A stretch of DNA of 64,000 nucleotides from Psilocybe azurescens (Eukaryota; Basidiomycota; Agaricomycetes; Agaricales; Agrocybaceae), in contig JAJIRX010000648.1 of NCBI GenBank assembly GCA_023853785.1, positions 62,001 through 126,000 on the forward strand. Reading direction: 5' to 3'. The notes under the pieces are model-generated. The model was not told the DNA's origin. It searched no databases and worked only from the letters and a program-made list of their open reading frames with translations. Shown one piece after another: positions 44,895 to 57,100 of the stretch (the stretch's first letter is position 1; each line of letters opens with the position of its first letter). Made by a program: the position numbers and the translations under genes.

Positions 44895-46403
44895 ATGGGG
44901 ATAAAACCGTATGTGCCGCGGTTTCAGACGTCAAAGATGGTATCCGAGTCTTCTTCTCTACCAAATGTCTCTCCAAAGGAAAATGCCAATAGGATCTTGC
45001 TACCTCAAGAAGTTCTAGATCTGATCATTGACGAGATTGGGACCCCTCCCGAAGACAGAGACGTTTTTCTAGAGCACCAACGAACCTTGAGGGTCTTTCT
45101 CTTCGTCTCCGGCGCCTTTCGCACTCGAGCCCTTTCAATCCTATTCAGACGGCTCGCAGTCTCCGCTCATAACGAGATCTCTTTTGATCGGATAAGAGCT
45201 CTCACAGAAATCCTTGGATCATCATTAGGATCGGGGTTTGACAGTCCTGGCCGCCACATCCAGGAAATCACAGTATCCTTCTTCACCGGTTTCGAACATG
45301 CCGACAATTTTGACAGCCTATATGATAAAGAGACGTCAATCAGAGACGTAATGGCCAAGCAGTGTGTGATCGACCTTCTCACAACACTTCACACAAAGGC
45401 TCCCAATCTTTGCGCCTTTTTCTGCATATCAAGCCAGACGACTCGGTGGACTGGACAACATTAGATATTGGGTTTCAAAATGCGTTATATGCCCTCGTCC
45501 GATCGAGATCTTTGATTCATCTGCAGATCGCACACATCTCTCGTCTCCCATCCACTTTCATCAAAGGGGCGCACATAAAGGTCCTTCAGGTTTACCAGCT
45601 ACTTGAAGAGTCCGATCCCCCTTTCTCTCCACCAAATACAACAGACGTAAACCTGCCTAACCCACCTCTGGAGATTTTCATTACGGATCACACATACCCA
45701 TTCGGCACATATTTGGAATGGTCACCCCAGCTGTTTGCACGTCTCCGGATCCTTGTAACATTCATCGCCTCTAAAGAGGACGCTGCAAGGACATGGGAAA
45801 TTCTAGCCGCTTCACCCTTACTGGTAACTCTTCAACTTGATCAAATAGGTGAGGAGATCGATTCCACCTTCCTGCCAGTATGATTGAATACTTTGACAGG
45901 CGCGATTGAAGGACCCCCTCCACCTTCAGCTTGGGACAGATGCAGAATCTACAGGGCTTCGTTTTGACGCACAATCGCACTCCCCTCACGCCATACATTC
46001 CCACCAAAGATCCGAGCCTGACCGGGTTTTACGAGTACCTGAACGTTTCCTCACCAATGGAAGCGTTCGAGTGCCTCCAAGTCGAGTTCAAATTCCATGA
46101 ATACAACGTCAAAACTAATTTCTTTTCCCTGACGACAAAACTGACTTTTCACAATGGGACGCACTGGACAAGCTTCTGTCAGGACCGAAATATCCCTCCC
46201 TCAAACAAGTATCCCTGGCATTTCGCGTAACCGTCCGCGTCCCACCGCAATCTAAAGATTTTGACAATAAAGTATTTCTTGAAACCACTATGCGCAAATT
46301 GAGGGATGAATTTCCTCGCTTGAATGCATTAGAGAGGGTGTCCTTCAACCTTACATTGGAGTCATTAGTCTTGGTCGCGGTGACTATGTTCGACGAGGAA
46401 TAG
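44895..46403 (+). CDS. F-box-like protein 2
   Basis: The ATG at 44895 starts MGIKPYVPRFQTSKMVSESS. The F-box-like part is RILLPQEVLDLIIDEIG, LRVFLFVSGAFRTRALSILF. Later sequence shows ITVSFFTGFEHADNFD, SLIHLQIAHISRLPSTFIKG, LPNPPLEIFITDHTYPFG, LLVTLQLDQIGEEID and PLTPYIPTKDPSLTGFYEY. The C-terminal part reads DFSQWDALDKLLSGPKYPSL and ends VAVTMFDEE with a TAG at 46401-46403. It is a diverged paralogue of the leftward gene at 48001-49434, which has ELFSGPKYPILKYI at the same place. One intron fits (about 45878-45940, GTATGA..GACAG), joining STFLP to MQNLQGF. Two one-base shortfalls occur: T5 at 45417-45421 (NLCAFF to LHIKPDD) and TTTTCCC at 46123-46129 (NF to FPDDKTDF). The SCF-adaptor role is inferred from the F-box only. 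Confidence 0.66.
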
Positions 46404-46720
46404 ATATTTGTTAGTCCTCAATACCTTCTTTCTAGATTAATAAGATTTATGCGGTCAATATACAAGTTCAAACTTTTTGGGAAATCAGCTCTGAATGACG
46501 CGCGCGGAGATATGAGCGTAGGTACATTTACATAAACTGACCTTGAGAAAGCAGATGGCTATTGAGGTATTTGGCAAACTGGCTATAGCTTGAGGTAATG
46601 GCGTAGCACCAAACCCAAAGTTTCGTTTTGAGGAGCAGGCGTTCAACAATTACCCCTCGAAGTTCCTCAGAATTGCAATAAGTCTAATTGATGCACTATA
46701 CACAGACGACGTTGACTGAA
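46404..46720. other. Convergent 3' spacer between F-box 2 and ATP4
   Basis: 317 bp between the converging 3' ends. AT-rich, with no gene. Confidence 0.4.
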
Positions 46721-47744
46721 TTAGATAGCCTTGCTCTTGACAAGTTCTATAAGATATAAGATCGATCAGCGGGTAAACTGGACGAGAAGGTTCAATTAGC
46801 ATACGTTCAACCTCAGCGACAGCGCTGGCCAAAATGTCCTTTTGGGTCTTCTCATCTTTGAGAGCAGCAACCACCTTCTCGATGACGGTCTTGGTGAGAT
46901 CAGCCTGTTCACTCTCCTTCACCTGCTGCTCATAGCGCACCCAGCTGTCGAGGACAGATTTGAGTTCGGAGGCCATGGTAACTTTTTGGAGTTGAACAAA
47001 GTTCTCGGCCTCAAGTTTGGCGGTCTCCTATTAGGCAGCCATATAGATTGAGTAATAGGACCCGGAGTAAAAGTGCGCAAGTTATACCTTGGAGAGAGCG
47101 AAGAGAGCCTCTGTAACGGAGACAACATCCTTCATCTGCCCGACAGAGTCAATGCGCTCCTTCACGGCACCAGTGTGTTCAGCACGAGCATCATTGAGGA
47201 TTTTCTTGATGCGGGAAACGTGTCCTTCTGCCCATTGAGTGTAGGGTTCGCGCATAACCTACAAAACACCGTGGACCATTCATCAACTTACCCGCCCTCC
47301 CAAGATATAATGGCGTGCAGACGCACCTTAGCGATGTAGGTAAACACGATGGCGGAAGCAATGAGAACAATAGACTCCTCGTTGACGACGTAAAGTTCTT
47401 GCGAGATTGCAGCGGCGGCAACACCAACACCAAGAAGAGCGGTACCGGTTTTCGTGATCAGGTTGGGGGATGAGGGAAGCTTCTCAATAATCTCCGAAGC
47501 GCGCTCCGAGGGTGGGGGTTGGTGGCCATCGACCGACTTTTGTCAGAAAAAGGGTGAAGAAACAGGTCAGGTCAGCCGGTGGTCACAACCATTGACACGG
47601 AGACGGTCTTACGCGCTGTAGCTCTGAGGCAAAGCAGCGAATGCCCGTGGGCGAGCTGTGTTATCATCAGCGACCTAGTCATCGGGAACGTACGGTGCAC
47701 TGACCAACTGCTCTCAGAGAGCTGATAGCAATTCTAGACGCCAT
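46721..47744 (-). CDS. ATP4: ATP4, mitochondrial F1Fo ATP synthase subunit 4 (b)
   Basis: This is the peripheral-stalk subunit b of the mitochondrial ATP synthase. The ATG at 47744 starts MASRIAISSLRAVG, then ARPRAFAALPQSYS (presequence), SVDGHQPPPSERASEIIEKL, the double membrane segment LGVGVAAAAISQELYVVN and SIVLIASAIVFTYIAK, then VMREPYTQWAEGHVSRIKKI and LNDARAEHTGAVKERIDSVG. A long charged helix follows (ETAKLEAENFVQLQKVTMAS, WVRYEQQVKESEQADLTKTV, DILASAVAEVEQ) and the last, tiny exon LVKSKAI with stop at 46721. Six exons with ordinary introns fit and no indel is required. Total length is about 240 residues, normal for the family. The last intron (about 46808-46749) is easy to miss: reading through it gives a spurious RMLIEPSRPVY tail. 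Confidence 0.93.
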
Positions 47745-48000
47745 TCTAATATAGAGTTTTGCAGAGGAGGAAGAGGACGACAGCGAGCTGGTTGGGAGGA
47801 AATATGCGTGGGAACTTTAGTCCGATTTTCCACGATGCATTTCTCTCGAGGTTAGGGTCACCACCTATTTCTATTCTTTTGCTATTACTGACTCAGTGAC
47901 TGTTTTCAAACCTCTGTTCATATAACTAGAGCCTAATCGTTGGCATAAAGATACGAGCGTTTACTGAAAGACTAATACTATCGTTGGTTTGCACCACGCG
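47745..48000. other. ATP4 promoter / F-box 3 terminator spacer
   Basis: A 256-bp spacer. ATP4 initiates leftward from here and F-box-like gene 3 ends here. No specific element seen. Confidence 0.35.
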
Positions 48001-49434
48001 TTATTCTACGACTTCCACCGACGCACCGACATCTACCTTGAAAACCACTTGGTCTCTAGTAGAAAGCCGAATGAAGCAACGCCGAAGTTGTAAAGTGATC
48101 AACTCGATGAATACATCCGCATCGAAGTCGTCCGAGCTGGAAACGAGGATAATTTCAACGAATATCTTGATGTAGATATATTTGAGGATTGGATATTTGG
48201 GACCAGAGAAGAGTTCGTCGAATTGTCGCCATTGACCAATGGTTTCGGCATGCAAAGCATGGTCCGGAATGCCCGCTATGTGACACTGGAGCTCTAGGTC
48301 AATGTGTTCAAGGCGTTTCATCGGATTTGTTATTCTCAGTAGCTGGAAAAGCTTTCCAAGATCTTGGTCATAGTTTTCTGGCGTGAAGAATGGGATGTGT
48401 CGTTGAGAGTAGGAGAGGTAGGTCAAATTCGAGATACGATCAAGGGTAAAGGCCACAGGAGGCATCACAATTTTCCCTAGCCCAAATTAGACGGTAAGTA
48501 ATGAACTAATCACGGCCCAGATAGCACCTTGAGCTAAGATCAACTGACCATAAGTTTCAATCGAAATGGCTTCAAGTGACTGAGCACCTGAGTTGATGAC
48601 ATCCCATGTCACTTTGAGCTGTTCGGGCCCATTGCTAAGTGCTACATACTTCTTTAAATTTTGAAAGGGAGTATTAGACGGCCTGTCGCATTGATGTGAA
48701 TCCGAACAACTGTTAAAGAAAACCTCCAATATGGGATAGGGTAGCTCATGCGCCGAGTGGGAGAACAAGGACATATGCTGCCCGAGAATAGACTGATGAT
48801 GACGAAGATATTTAACGTGTGATTTGTCGAGGAGTGTGAGAGGAAGGTGATGAATGTCGGATATCCAGAGATAATTTAGACGAGGAGAGTGGATGAGGTC
48901 CCAGAGAGCGAGACGAAAATGTTGATCAAGCTCATCCCATTTGATTCCGCACGAGCCACGACCAGCGCGCGTCATTAAAAGAGACACTTCGAGTTCTTTA
49001 ATACCGTATCCATCTCCATATAGGCGCCTGAAGATAAAAACCAGGTTCTTGTCCCCTAAGAACCTCTTTAGCTGACTGAGATGTTCGGAAGGCGACGAGA
49101 AAATTGTGATGTTATGGGCCGTGAAGGAAATCGACACTCTCTCGATGTATTGTCCGATACATTCAAGTTGTAAATTCGAAGGCGGCGAAATTATATGACG
49201 TAGAAGACAAACGCGCTGGTTTCCTGACCCCGCAGAGCCGTTGGTTATGTGGACATGCTGAAAGAGTATATGAAGAGCTCGATGTCGAAAAGGCCTGGAA
49301 ACAAAAAGACAAGATCGAATGGCCCGAACGAAGTCTTTCCTATGCAACTTGTTGCCTCGAGCTTTGAATTTGAGTTCATCAAAGAGCTTGTCCAAAAGCT
49401 CGGGCGGAAGAGAATGGTAGGCTGTGAGGGTCAT
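48001..49434 (-). CDS. F-box-like protein 3
   Basis: The ATG at 49434 starts MTLTAYHSLPPELLDKLFDE, followed by AIRSCLFVSRPFRHRALHIL, an F-box-like entry of the same type as the gene at 44895. It continues with YIERVSISFTAHNITIF, YGIKELEVSLLMTRAG, LNYLWISDIHHLPLTLLD, YPILEVFFNSCSDSH and SLEAISIETYGQLILAQG. An intron (about 48528-48478, GTGCTA..GCTAG) then leads to KIVMPPVAFTLDRISNLTYL, LEHIDLELQCHIAGIPD and FDELFSGPKYPILKYIYIKI. The stop is at 48001. No indel is needed. Its orientation is opposite to its paralogue, so the two point at each other across ATP4. The expected role is SCF substrate recognition; the substrate is unknown. Confidence 0.72.
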
Positions 49435-52400
49435 TCTGATCAAAAGCCAACCAGGGAAGAAAGTCAGAGTTTAGGCAAAGTGAGTTGTTAAAGCGTGAAA
49501 CTTTAAATGTAAAATTGGTTTTCTATGGTCGAGCGATGGACGCTCACTGACTATTGACTCCGTTTGTAACAAAGGAATGAAAACGGGCGAAGCATCCGGA
49601 ATATGAGTACCCGGAGACATTGAACTGTTTAGGTTAAATTAACCAGCAGTCTACAACCTGAAATAACTTAGAGTCAAGATAGAATTGAGCCTCGTGATCT
49701 TGCGTTATTCCTGAGCTTGATATGTACGCGCTCGCCGTGAGACTCGGGGCCATTAACTATCTCGCTAAACCAGTGAACGACTGGTAAGGATGTTGGTTTA
49801 CTGGAGGAGGCCAGTCTTGTGATAACAAAAAGATACATACTTGTCTTGATGTCTTGGTGTTTGACCTTGAGGCAAGGAGAACAGTGCAACAGAAGCCACA
49901 CCTTCTCAGGACCGAATTTGAAGATTCCAGCCCTCCACACTTGGCCGTGATAAAAAGTAGTAATCGAGAAATTTCCTGACTCCTGAGTAATTTGTTACAA
50001 GGGGGTCTGGACGGTATTCAACGGTACGCATACCTGTAAAAGATGAAGCATCAAAAATCCATTGGTTATCCCAGATGTCCGAAGTAGTCGAAGGGAAAAT
50101 CAACTTACAATGGACATTGAACGGTGAAGTAAGGCATTTTTAAGTCGAAGACGAGACTCAGCGCTCAGCACTCAGTTTTCAACTCTGATCCGTCAGAGTC
50201 AGAGACTTGGAATGAAAACTTGATGAAAACGGTCTCAGGTGGTCCACGGTGACGGAGTCTGACGGAGTTCAAAGTTGAATGAAAACGCGCACGTGGCTTT
50301 ATTGAGCGCGTGATGGTACACCATGTCGCATCCCAATGGTGTCCAATGATGCCCAATGCCCATGTCGCCTCAGTGTCGTCGTAAGAGCTTCAAAGCGAAC
50401 GCGAAGAACCAGAAAGTGCGTACAAATTGTTAGGTCTACCACTACCAAATCATATATAGTTCGATCTAACGCAATTCTCGCCATCGAAAAAATATTGCAA
50501 CCTAGCCAATGCCTAGAGTTCGCAAACCTACGAATCAACTAGGCATTTGAAATTTGGAAGAGTGCAGAGCAGCTAAAAACTTAACTGCAGTATCATTTTC
50601 TACTTGAGGGGATATAGGCCGCATTGACAGGAGGGTTTAGATAACGCATTGGTGACGATGCAGGTGGAATCGTCGTAAGCTGCCACTGTCGAAGTTCAGA
50701 GGAAAAAGAGTGCATGTTGGATTCGCAGTATAGTCGTATCCAGAAATTTTATATGTTTTAATACGCTTTATACATGCTACCGTCCTCCAGCGCCGGTCGA
50801 TGGTAATGTCGACTTTAGTAAGCCGATGTCATACTATTTATAGATCATCAAGTGTAATAACTACTACTCTGACTATTGCCACTGCAGAGAGATTGCATAG
50901 ATATTAAAATGCGGCTCTGATGAGCCACACCATTGGGCTAAGTAAAACTTACATGACGAGAGTCTGTCATTTATAAGAAGTATAAGAAGTCGTAAGTACA
51001 AGTTCGGAGGTTCAGAATCCCCATATGCGGAAGGTCGCTTGCTGTTTCGGGATCAGTTCTGTTCTCTAATCGAGAAATGAAGAGGTCGGTTGAATGCATG
51101 AGTTCCAAGTCACCTGACGTCCTTTGGAGACCTTACACAGTTTCTACGTGCCAATTTCCTTATGTGCATGCGCAACGAGTAGGGCCTGCAGATGCTATGA
51201 TGAAATACATAGGATTCATTTGTTTGGCTATCCTAAGAATCTGGATAATGATCAGTGGAGCTGCCAGCAGACCCTCTCACTTTTGCCTCATTTCTGCAAA
51301 CTAAATCCATTTGCTATCGTCAATAACTTCGATCAGTCCCTGAGTACTAAATGGAACTTAACAATAATGATTACCGGCTTGGTATAAAACGTAGTTTTAA
51401 AGTCTATTTTGTTCACCTGGATGGATTAGCAAAGTATATTTTCCTGTTTTAGAATTTCTATCCATCGATGATGAAAGGATTCTCAAAACATACCAAATGA
51501 TTGGACCGACATCCCCGCTTTTATATCCGTGACCGCGGAATCTAAAAGAATGTAACACGGTAAACCTACTCTTCACCGCTTCTCCAGGTTTCCCCAGTCT
51601 TAACGTTCCACATGGCAAAACGTTTTAGTCGCCACCAGCACCACCTCAGTATATAATGGTTCCGTATCTTCAAATCTCCTTCTGCTGTGGAGGGTCGGAT
51701 TTATGCGCTAAACACTCCACCTGCACCTCGTCGGAAGCTATTGAAGTTGGCCTGTGGATGCCTGTGATCATTTACAAGACCGTCCATAATATTGACCAAG
51801 TATTGACCAAGGTCAGTTCAAGTTGCTCTGGGTTATACTCTGGTTCAACAACTGTATCTCGAGTTTCTCATGACAATTCTAAACCCCGTTATAAAATCTC
51901 AAACACATTTCTCGTCATATGTGCGCATGTTACGAAGGTGCAGTATCTTTGGCGAGCTTAGGCCTGCTTAGGCGTCGTAGGTCTGGTGGGCTGGCATAAT
52001 GATGATATCTAAAAAGATGTAAACATCAAATACATAGAGCTTAGCCGAGTAATTTCACACTGTAAAGCCTGGGCATCGGTATGACCCCTCTCATGTATGT
52101 GTTACTCTGGTTGACTGGACTCTCGAACACAAAATCATCTATAAGCGTTCAAGGTATGAGCAAAATGTCGAGGCGGCACTTGCAAAGACACTGAGCTACC
52201 CAGATGCCGCTCACTGCAACACTAAGCCAGACAGCTGAGCTCGTCTAAATTGGGTGTTCTAATGGAGAAGTGGCACCAGGCGGCCGAAAGAAATACCAGT
52301 TGTTCAGTACGCCGAAACATTCTGTGTGCACGATAACTCGGAGATAGGCAGTTGTATTGGCTTTCCTTTATTCTGGGTCTAACCAAAGGATCGCAGGAGA

Positions 52401-53638
52401 TCGTAGGGCCATTTTTATCTCCTTATCTGCTCACCGACAGATCAGCAGATACGTCTAAGCATAGTTATCTGAGTACTCTTCACCGCCATGCGCTCGAAAA
52501 ATTTCCATTTCTGGCCTTTGATATCTTTAATTACCATCACAATGCTGTTTTGTATGCTATCTGATCAGGTCTTGTGATGTGATAAAACAGTTTACATTCC
52601 TATCCAGTCTCAACCTCAGGTTTAAGACGGGGTGGTAGTCAGTGAGCATCACCATCCTCATCATAACGCCGCCAACTTATCACGAGTGTGTCTCAGCATA
52701 CGTACGTAGATGTCATTGCTGGACTGAGTCCGCAAACATGGGCTAGGGTTCCATCCCTAACCGATGGACTTCTGATTGAATTCTATCTCCCTCCTGCTTG
52801 GTATACCCCGCAATTATGGTGCGGCAGACAGTGCAAAGAAAGGCAAGCAATAGATACGTGCAAAATAGGCTGGAACGCCAAGAGATTTTGCTATGAACAA
52901 TAAATTTTGAGATGCCGATCGAGGTCGTTGCCGCCCATGTGCGTTTATTTCCTCGCGCACGCGATAATAACGTGGCGTTATCGACGTACAGAGCGTACAG
53001 GGACGTACCAAGCGGCCATGCGCCACATAGAAGCTCCGTGTAATTATGATACTGATCATATGAGCTGATATAGACAGATATATTCTTTCTGTATTTTATT
53101 TCCTATGGTTTTCTGTTTATACACCGCTCGTAATGCTTGTGATTAATACCTGATACCTGATAGCCTTCGATTGATAATGAACGCGTGGGGTCTCGTGGGG
53201 TTTGGTCCGTCTGGAGAAGCCGCGGCGCTTGTAGGTAACATCTTTCCTGGGGTTTCAAGTTTTTAAATCGACAGGAGCATTGCACCCGTTCATTTTCCGT
53301 CCCACCGCACTTCCCACAAAATTTCACTGATGCTTCCGGATGCGTAAATTTTACTCAGTTTTTAGGCGATTACAATTTGTTTAGCTGTCCGCCTACTAAT
53401 CTCCGGCTCTGTTTTGCTCATTATTTATTTATTCCTGGGTCGGATGACCTTGCTCATTTGCAGCCAGCTCACGATGGTTTGCGATTTGTGGGGAGAATAC
53501 GAACCGAAGCGAACCTGGTCGAGTCTCAGAAATGAAATATGTGTTTAATGTAGCACTTGCTCTAAGTCTGCATAAGCTTGCTGTATTATATTGGGTATAC
53601 TATTTCTTAACTTGTATGATTACTCAACTAACTGAATA
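49435..53638. other. Gene-poor region, left part
   Basis: 4.2 kb without a gene I can support. Open frames are all under about 100 codons, with no splice-joined conserved motif. An imperfect inverted repeat lies at 50171-50288. Confidence 0.45.
50171..50288. repeat. Imperfect inverted repeat, 118 bp
   Basis: The left arm (50171-50203, GTTTTCAACTC..CCGTCAGAGTC) is roughly inverse to the right arm (50249-50288, GACGGAGTCTGACGG..GAATGAAAAC). Several mismatches and no clear target duplication. It may be a small decayed MITE. Confidence 0.35.
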
Positions 53639-54198
53639 GGGTACCGTTGAAAATTAGAGATGAATTTCTAACAATGTTAATAATATTTGTCCTCTTCGAC
53701 CAAATTTTAACAGCGGTTTGGAAATGATTATAATCATTTTGTTAATAACATGTTAGAAATAAATTTAAACCGTGTTATTAACATTTGGGCCTGTTAGAAA
53801 TTGTTAAAATTCACTTTCGGGCAGTAAGACAGCATTTTCGTATCTACGACCGCCCTGTCATCAATCTGAGTACTACCAGTTATCAAATGCTTCAGCGACA
53901 CTAATTTTTTCTCTAAGTTGACTGTCTTCACCGTAGCTGGGGCCCCTGTACCCTTTGATGTTGCTACAAACACCAAGGATGTGACAGCGTAAATCGTCGT
54001 GAAAAAGACATTCAACATCAGGTTTTTCAGACATTGACTGTGAAGGGAGCAGGAACCCATTTTGATGTAAATACTGGTGCTAATATATTCTGAATTTTTA
54101 ACAATTTCTAACATACCCAAAAGCCCATCCCAGACCCTCGGTGTTAATAACATAAATTATTAACAGTGTTTATAAACATTGACTTTTCAACGGTACCC
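53639..54198. mobile_element. Non-autonomous TIR element, 560 bp
   Basis: Perfect 15-bp terminal inverted repeats, GGGTACCGTTGAAAA (53639-53653) and its complement (54184-54198), flanked by TA on each side (53637-53638 and 54199-54200). The interior is AT-rich and full of short inverted units: GTTAATAA/GTTATTAAC at about 53676, 53741, 53774 and 54143, and ATTTCTAACA in both orientations at about 53665, 53751, 53791 and 54105. A 119-codon minus-strand frame inside (54153-53794) shows no transposase motif. The TA duplication suggests Tc1/mariner-type mobilisation in trans, though a three-base TA-containing duplication (Harbinger type) cannot be excluded. Confidence 0.78.
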
Positions 54199-57100
54199 TA
54201 TAACCGAAGCTACAACTATGATCTGCATTAGGCAACTTCCGGAGTATGCTGGATCTCTTTACCATTTTACTCTAAAGAGCTGATGCCTACGTTCACATCC
54301 TGCAACTGTACGGCCACATCCAATCAATAAAAAGGTCGACAATTGGAAAATAAAGCCTTCGTTCATAGTCTGCAAGTGTACGAGCATATCCACTAAGAGA
54401 ACTGGTCGCCAGCATGTGGTCGTTCTCGGCATATCGGCAGAACGGAAAGTGAAGTAATGGCCGAAATGGAAATACGCCACACTTCGACCCCTAAGATACT
54501 TAAACAAGTCCATAACAGGGAGATTCCAACTTACATCCTATTAGGATTTACTACAGCATCCCCACATAATTGGCTAGGTGCCCAGTGAATCTATAACGTA
54601 GTATGTATCGGCGACACTTTCTCTTGACGCATATACTTGGACTTCTATTAGTACTATGAGTGGACTAGTGCGTGTGGTTCTCCCGAGAAATGTATTTGCA
54701 TACCATGCTTCTGACGATTCTAAGGGAAATGACTGGAGTTTGTGATCTGCATTTTGACTGTGCGTCAATTATGCCTCATTTTTGCACATGTCTTTGTGGC
54801 AAATACAACTCTGCCAAGGGCAAATAACCGCCATTCAATGACCATGAGGCTATTAGCCTTATAGATGTACAGAAGCCTCGAGTCGCTATCTATCCAGTGT
54901 TCAATAGGCATGTATTTATTACAGATACATACAACGCGTGTCATAGCAGTCTCAGTGACACGGAATTCCTGGCTGGGCATCTCGTTCATTGATCTCGAAG
55001 TGATCACCAGCGTCTGTGCATATCGTAAAAGATACTAAAAAGAGCCGCCGCGCTTCTTCCATTTCGTATTGCAAATCCAGGAAAATCTAGAAGGGATTCA
55101 ATATTAATAAAACTCGGCCCGGGTTTATTGTGCATTATCATGGTGTGTTTGCTGTTTGGGGGTCTGGATTGGAGGTTCAAGGCGGGGATCGCAGAGGTAC
55201 ATGTGGTCTACCCAGGCTGGGACAGAGATGAAGGTGGAATGCTGCTACTCTGAATGTTATTGCTAATAATGTTTCTAAAGATCACACGGTTTAATTTACT
55301 TTGAAGTTAATGAGCTTATATTTATCTCGGTCATCTTCTACTAGTAATAGCTATCTCCGAGCCAGGAGACTTGCAGATACTTCCAGTCGAGAAGAACCTT
55401 CAAAATCTTTCAATTCACTCGGAGTCATAAAAAAGAGCAACCCCAGAGTAAGGCTTGCAGCATGCGTTTACATTACTGCTTCTTTCTATTGGATAGCGTT
55501 ATTCTTGTAACACTAAAACTTCCCGACACCCAGTTTCAGAGAGCAGGTGTGATATATTTAGCGAGGCCGTCGAAATCAATTGGCACGCATGTCGACGTCG
55601 ACATGCTCCACGGCGTCTGACCAGACTACATAGCACATAGAGCTCGTATGCCTTAAAAAGGACAATTGCGTCAAGGAACGAAATGAAGTCGTGTTCTGGG
55701 TGGGATTCAGAGATACATGATGCAGGCTGCCGCTGAAGATGAATGATCGAGTGAGGACATGCAAGGAGCAGAAAGCTATCTGACTATGTGCAATATGGTT
55801 ATGTCGTCGGCGAGCAGGGAAAACTTGCTCATATTCCAGAACACAAGAAGTCACTGCAGGGACCTGTCTTTAAAGGAAGGACGTATGGCAGTGAAATTTG
55901 TGCTTGGAATGCATGTGTACCTTGATCGCTGTCGGTATCCCGGAGACGAGGAATAACTGAGCGTGTCGCAGCACGTCACCGTCCGCTCATCACTGGCGTG
56001 CTCATGCAAAAGTCGTTCGAGAAGCGAATTGCGATAACGAAGTATGTGGGCCACCAGTTGATGTGCCTATGTCGTTGTCCACTGTAATGAATCTTGACGT
56101 CGAAATTGCCTGTACCTGCAGTGAGCAATGTAAATGAGCAGTCAGTCAATGTCCACTCCGTCGATCTCCTCCAGTTTTTCTGTTTTGAAAAGTAACAAGA
56201 CAGGTCAACTGCAGTGTGCAGTGCCAGGCAGGCGGTCATTCAGGAGCGTTGGGTAATCGCAGCTCGCTGGCATTGATAATGATGATGGATGATGTGAGCC
56301 GCTGCGCATCATGATATCTGTACTCAAACACTAATAGCCGTACACACGACGGATCTTGACGTGGGGTCCGAGTTCCCGACGGACGGGGGTTGCGTATGTA
56401 TGTACGTACGCATCTACGTACGCCGTATAGCACATACGTGGGTGCGAGAAAAAATTGTGGGCGTTGGTTTGGGGTTGACTGGACTTTCTCACCGGACGAT
56501 TCTGGGGCCGTTCTTTGTGTTACTGCCAGAGGATGCCGTCTCTGACTCCGAGTCAGTGCCAGGCAGGCAGCACGGTTGCTGGAGACAGGTCGCCGGCGCT
56601 ATGTCATGCAAGTAGTCATGCTCATACGTGTATCATGAAGCACTGGAAGAACCGTAGAAGAGCTGGTTCGTTGCCAGTGGACGGGTGGGCCCAATACATG
56701 TATGATACCAATCCGCCAGGGATGAAGCAAAGTGGAAGGTTGAAGGTTATCACCTAACTACGGACAGGCAGTCCGACAATAGAACTCTAAGCCTGAGTAG
56801 ACTCGAGTCGTCTCCATGCGTTGGGTTTTTGTCGGATTTCTGCCTCGGGTGGACACTGGAAAGCTTCGCGGGGTCTATATATAAATAAAGGCGCCTTCAT
56901 CTCAGCGTCAAATTTTAAAGCTGCTTCGTTTGAGTATTATTGTTAAGGATAGGAATACTCACCGTGTATACCAGTGTAGGCTATATGAAGCCAGGCTTTC
57001 GTTAACGAGATCGATGTGAATAGATGTCCAATGAGTGATTGAGAAACCTCTGAATCAGCGATTGCTCGGCCGGAGCGCTGGTGCTCGGTGCTCGGACACT

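Noticed and set aside
45884..45940. Frame loss after STFLP in F-box-like protein 2
   Set aside because: An intron starting GTATGA and ending GACAG restores MQNLQGFVLTH in phase.
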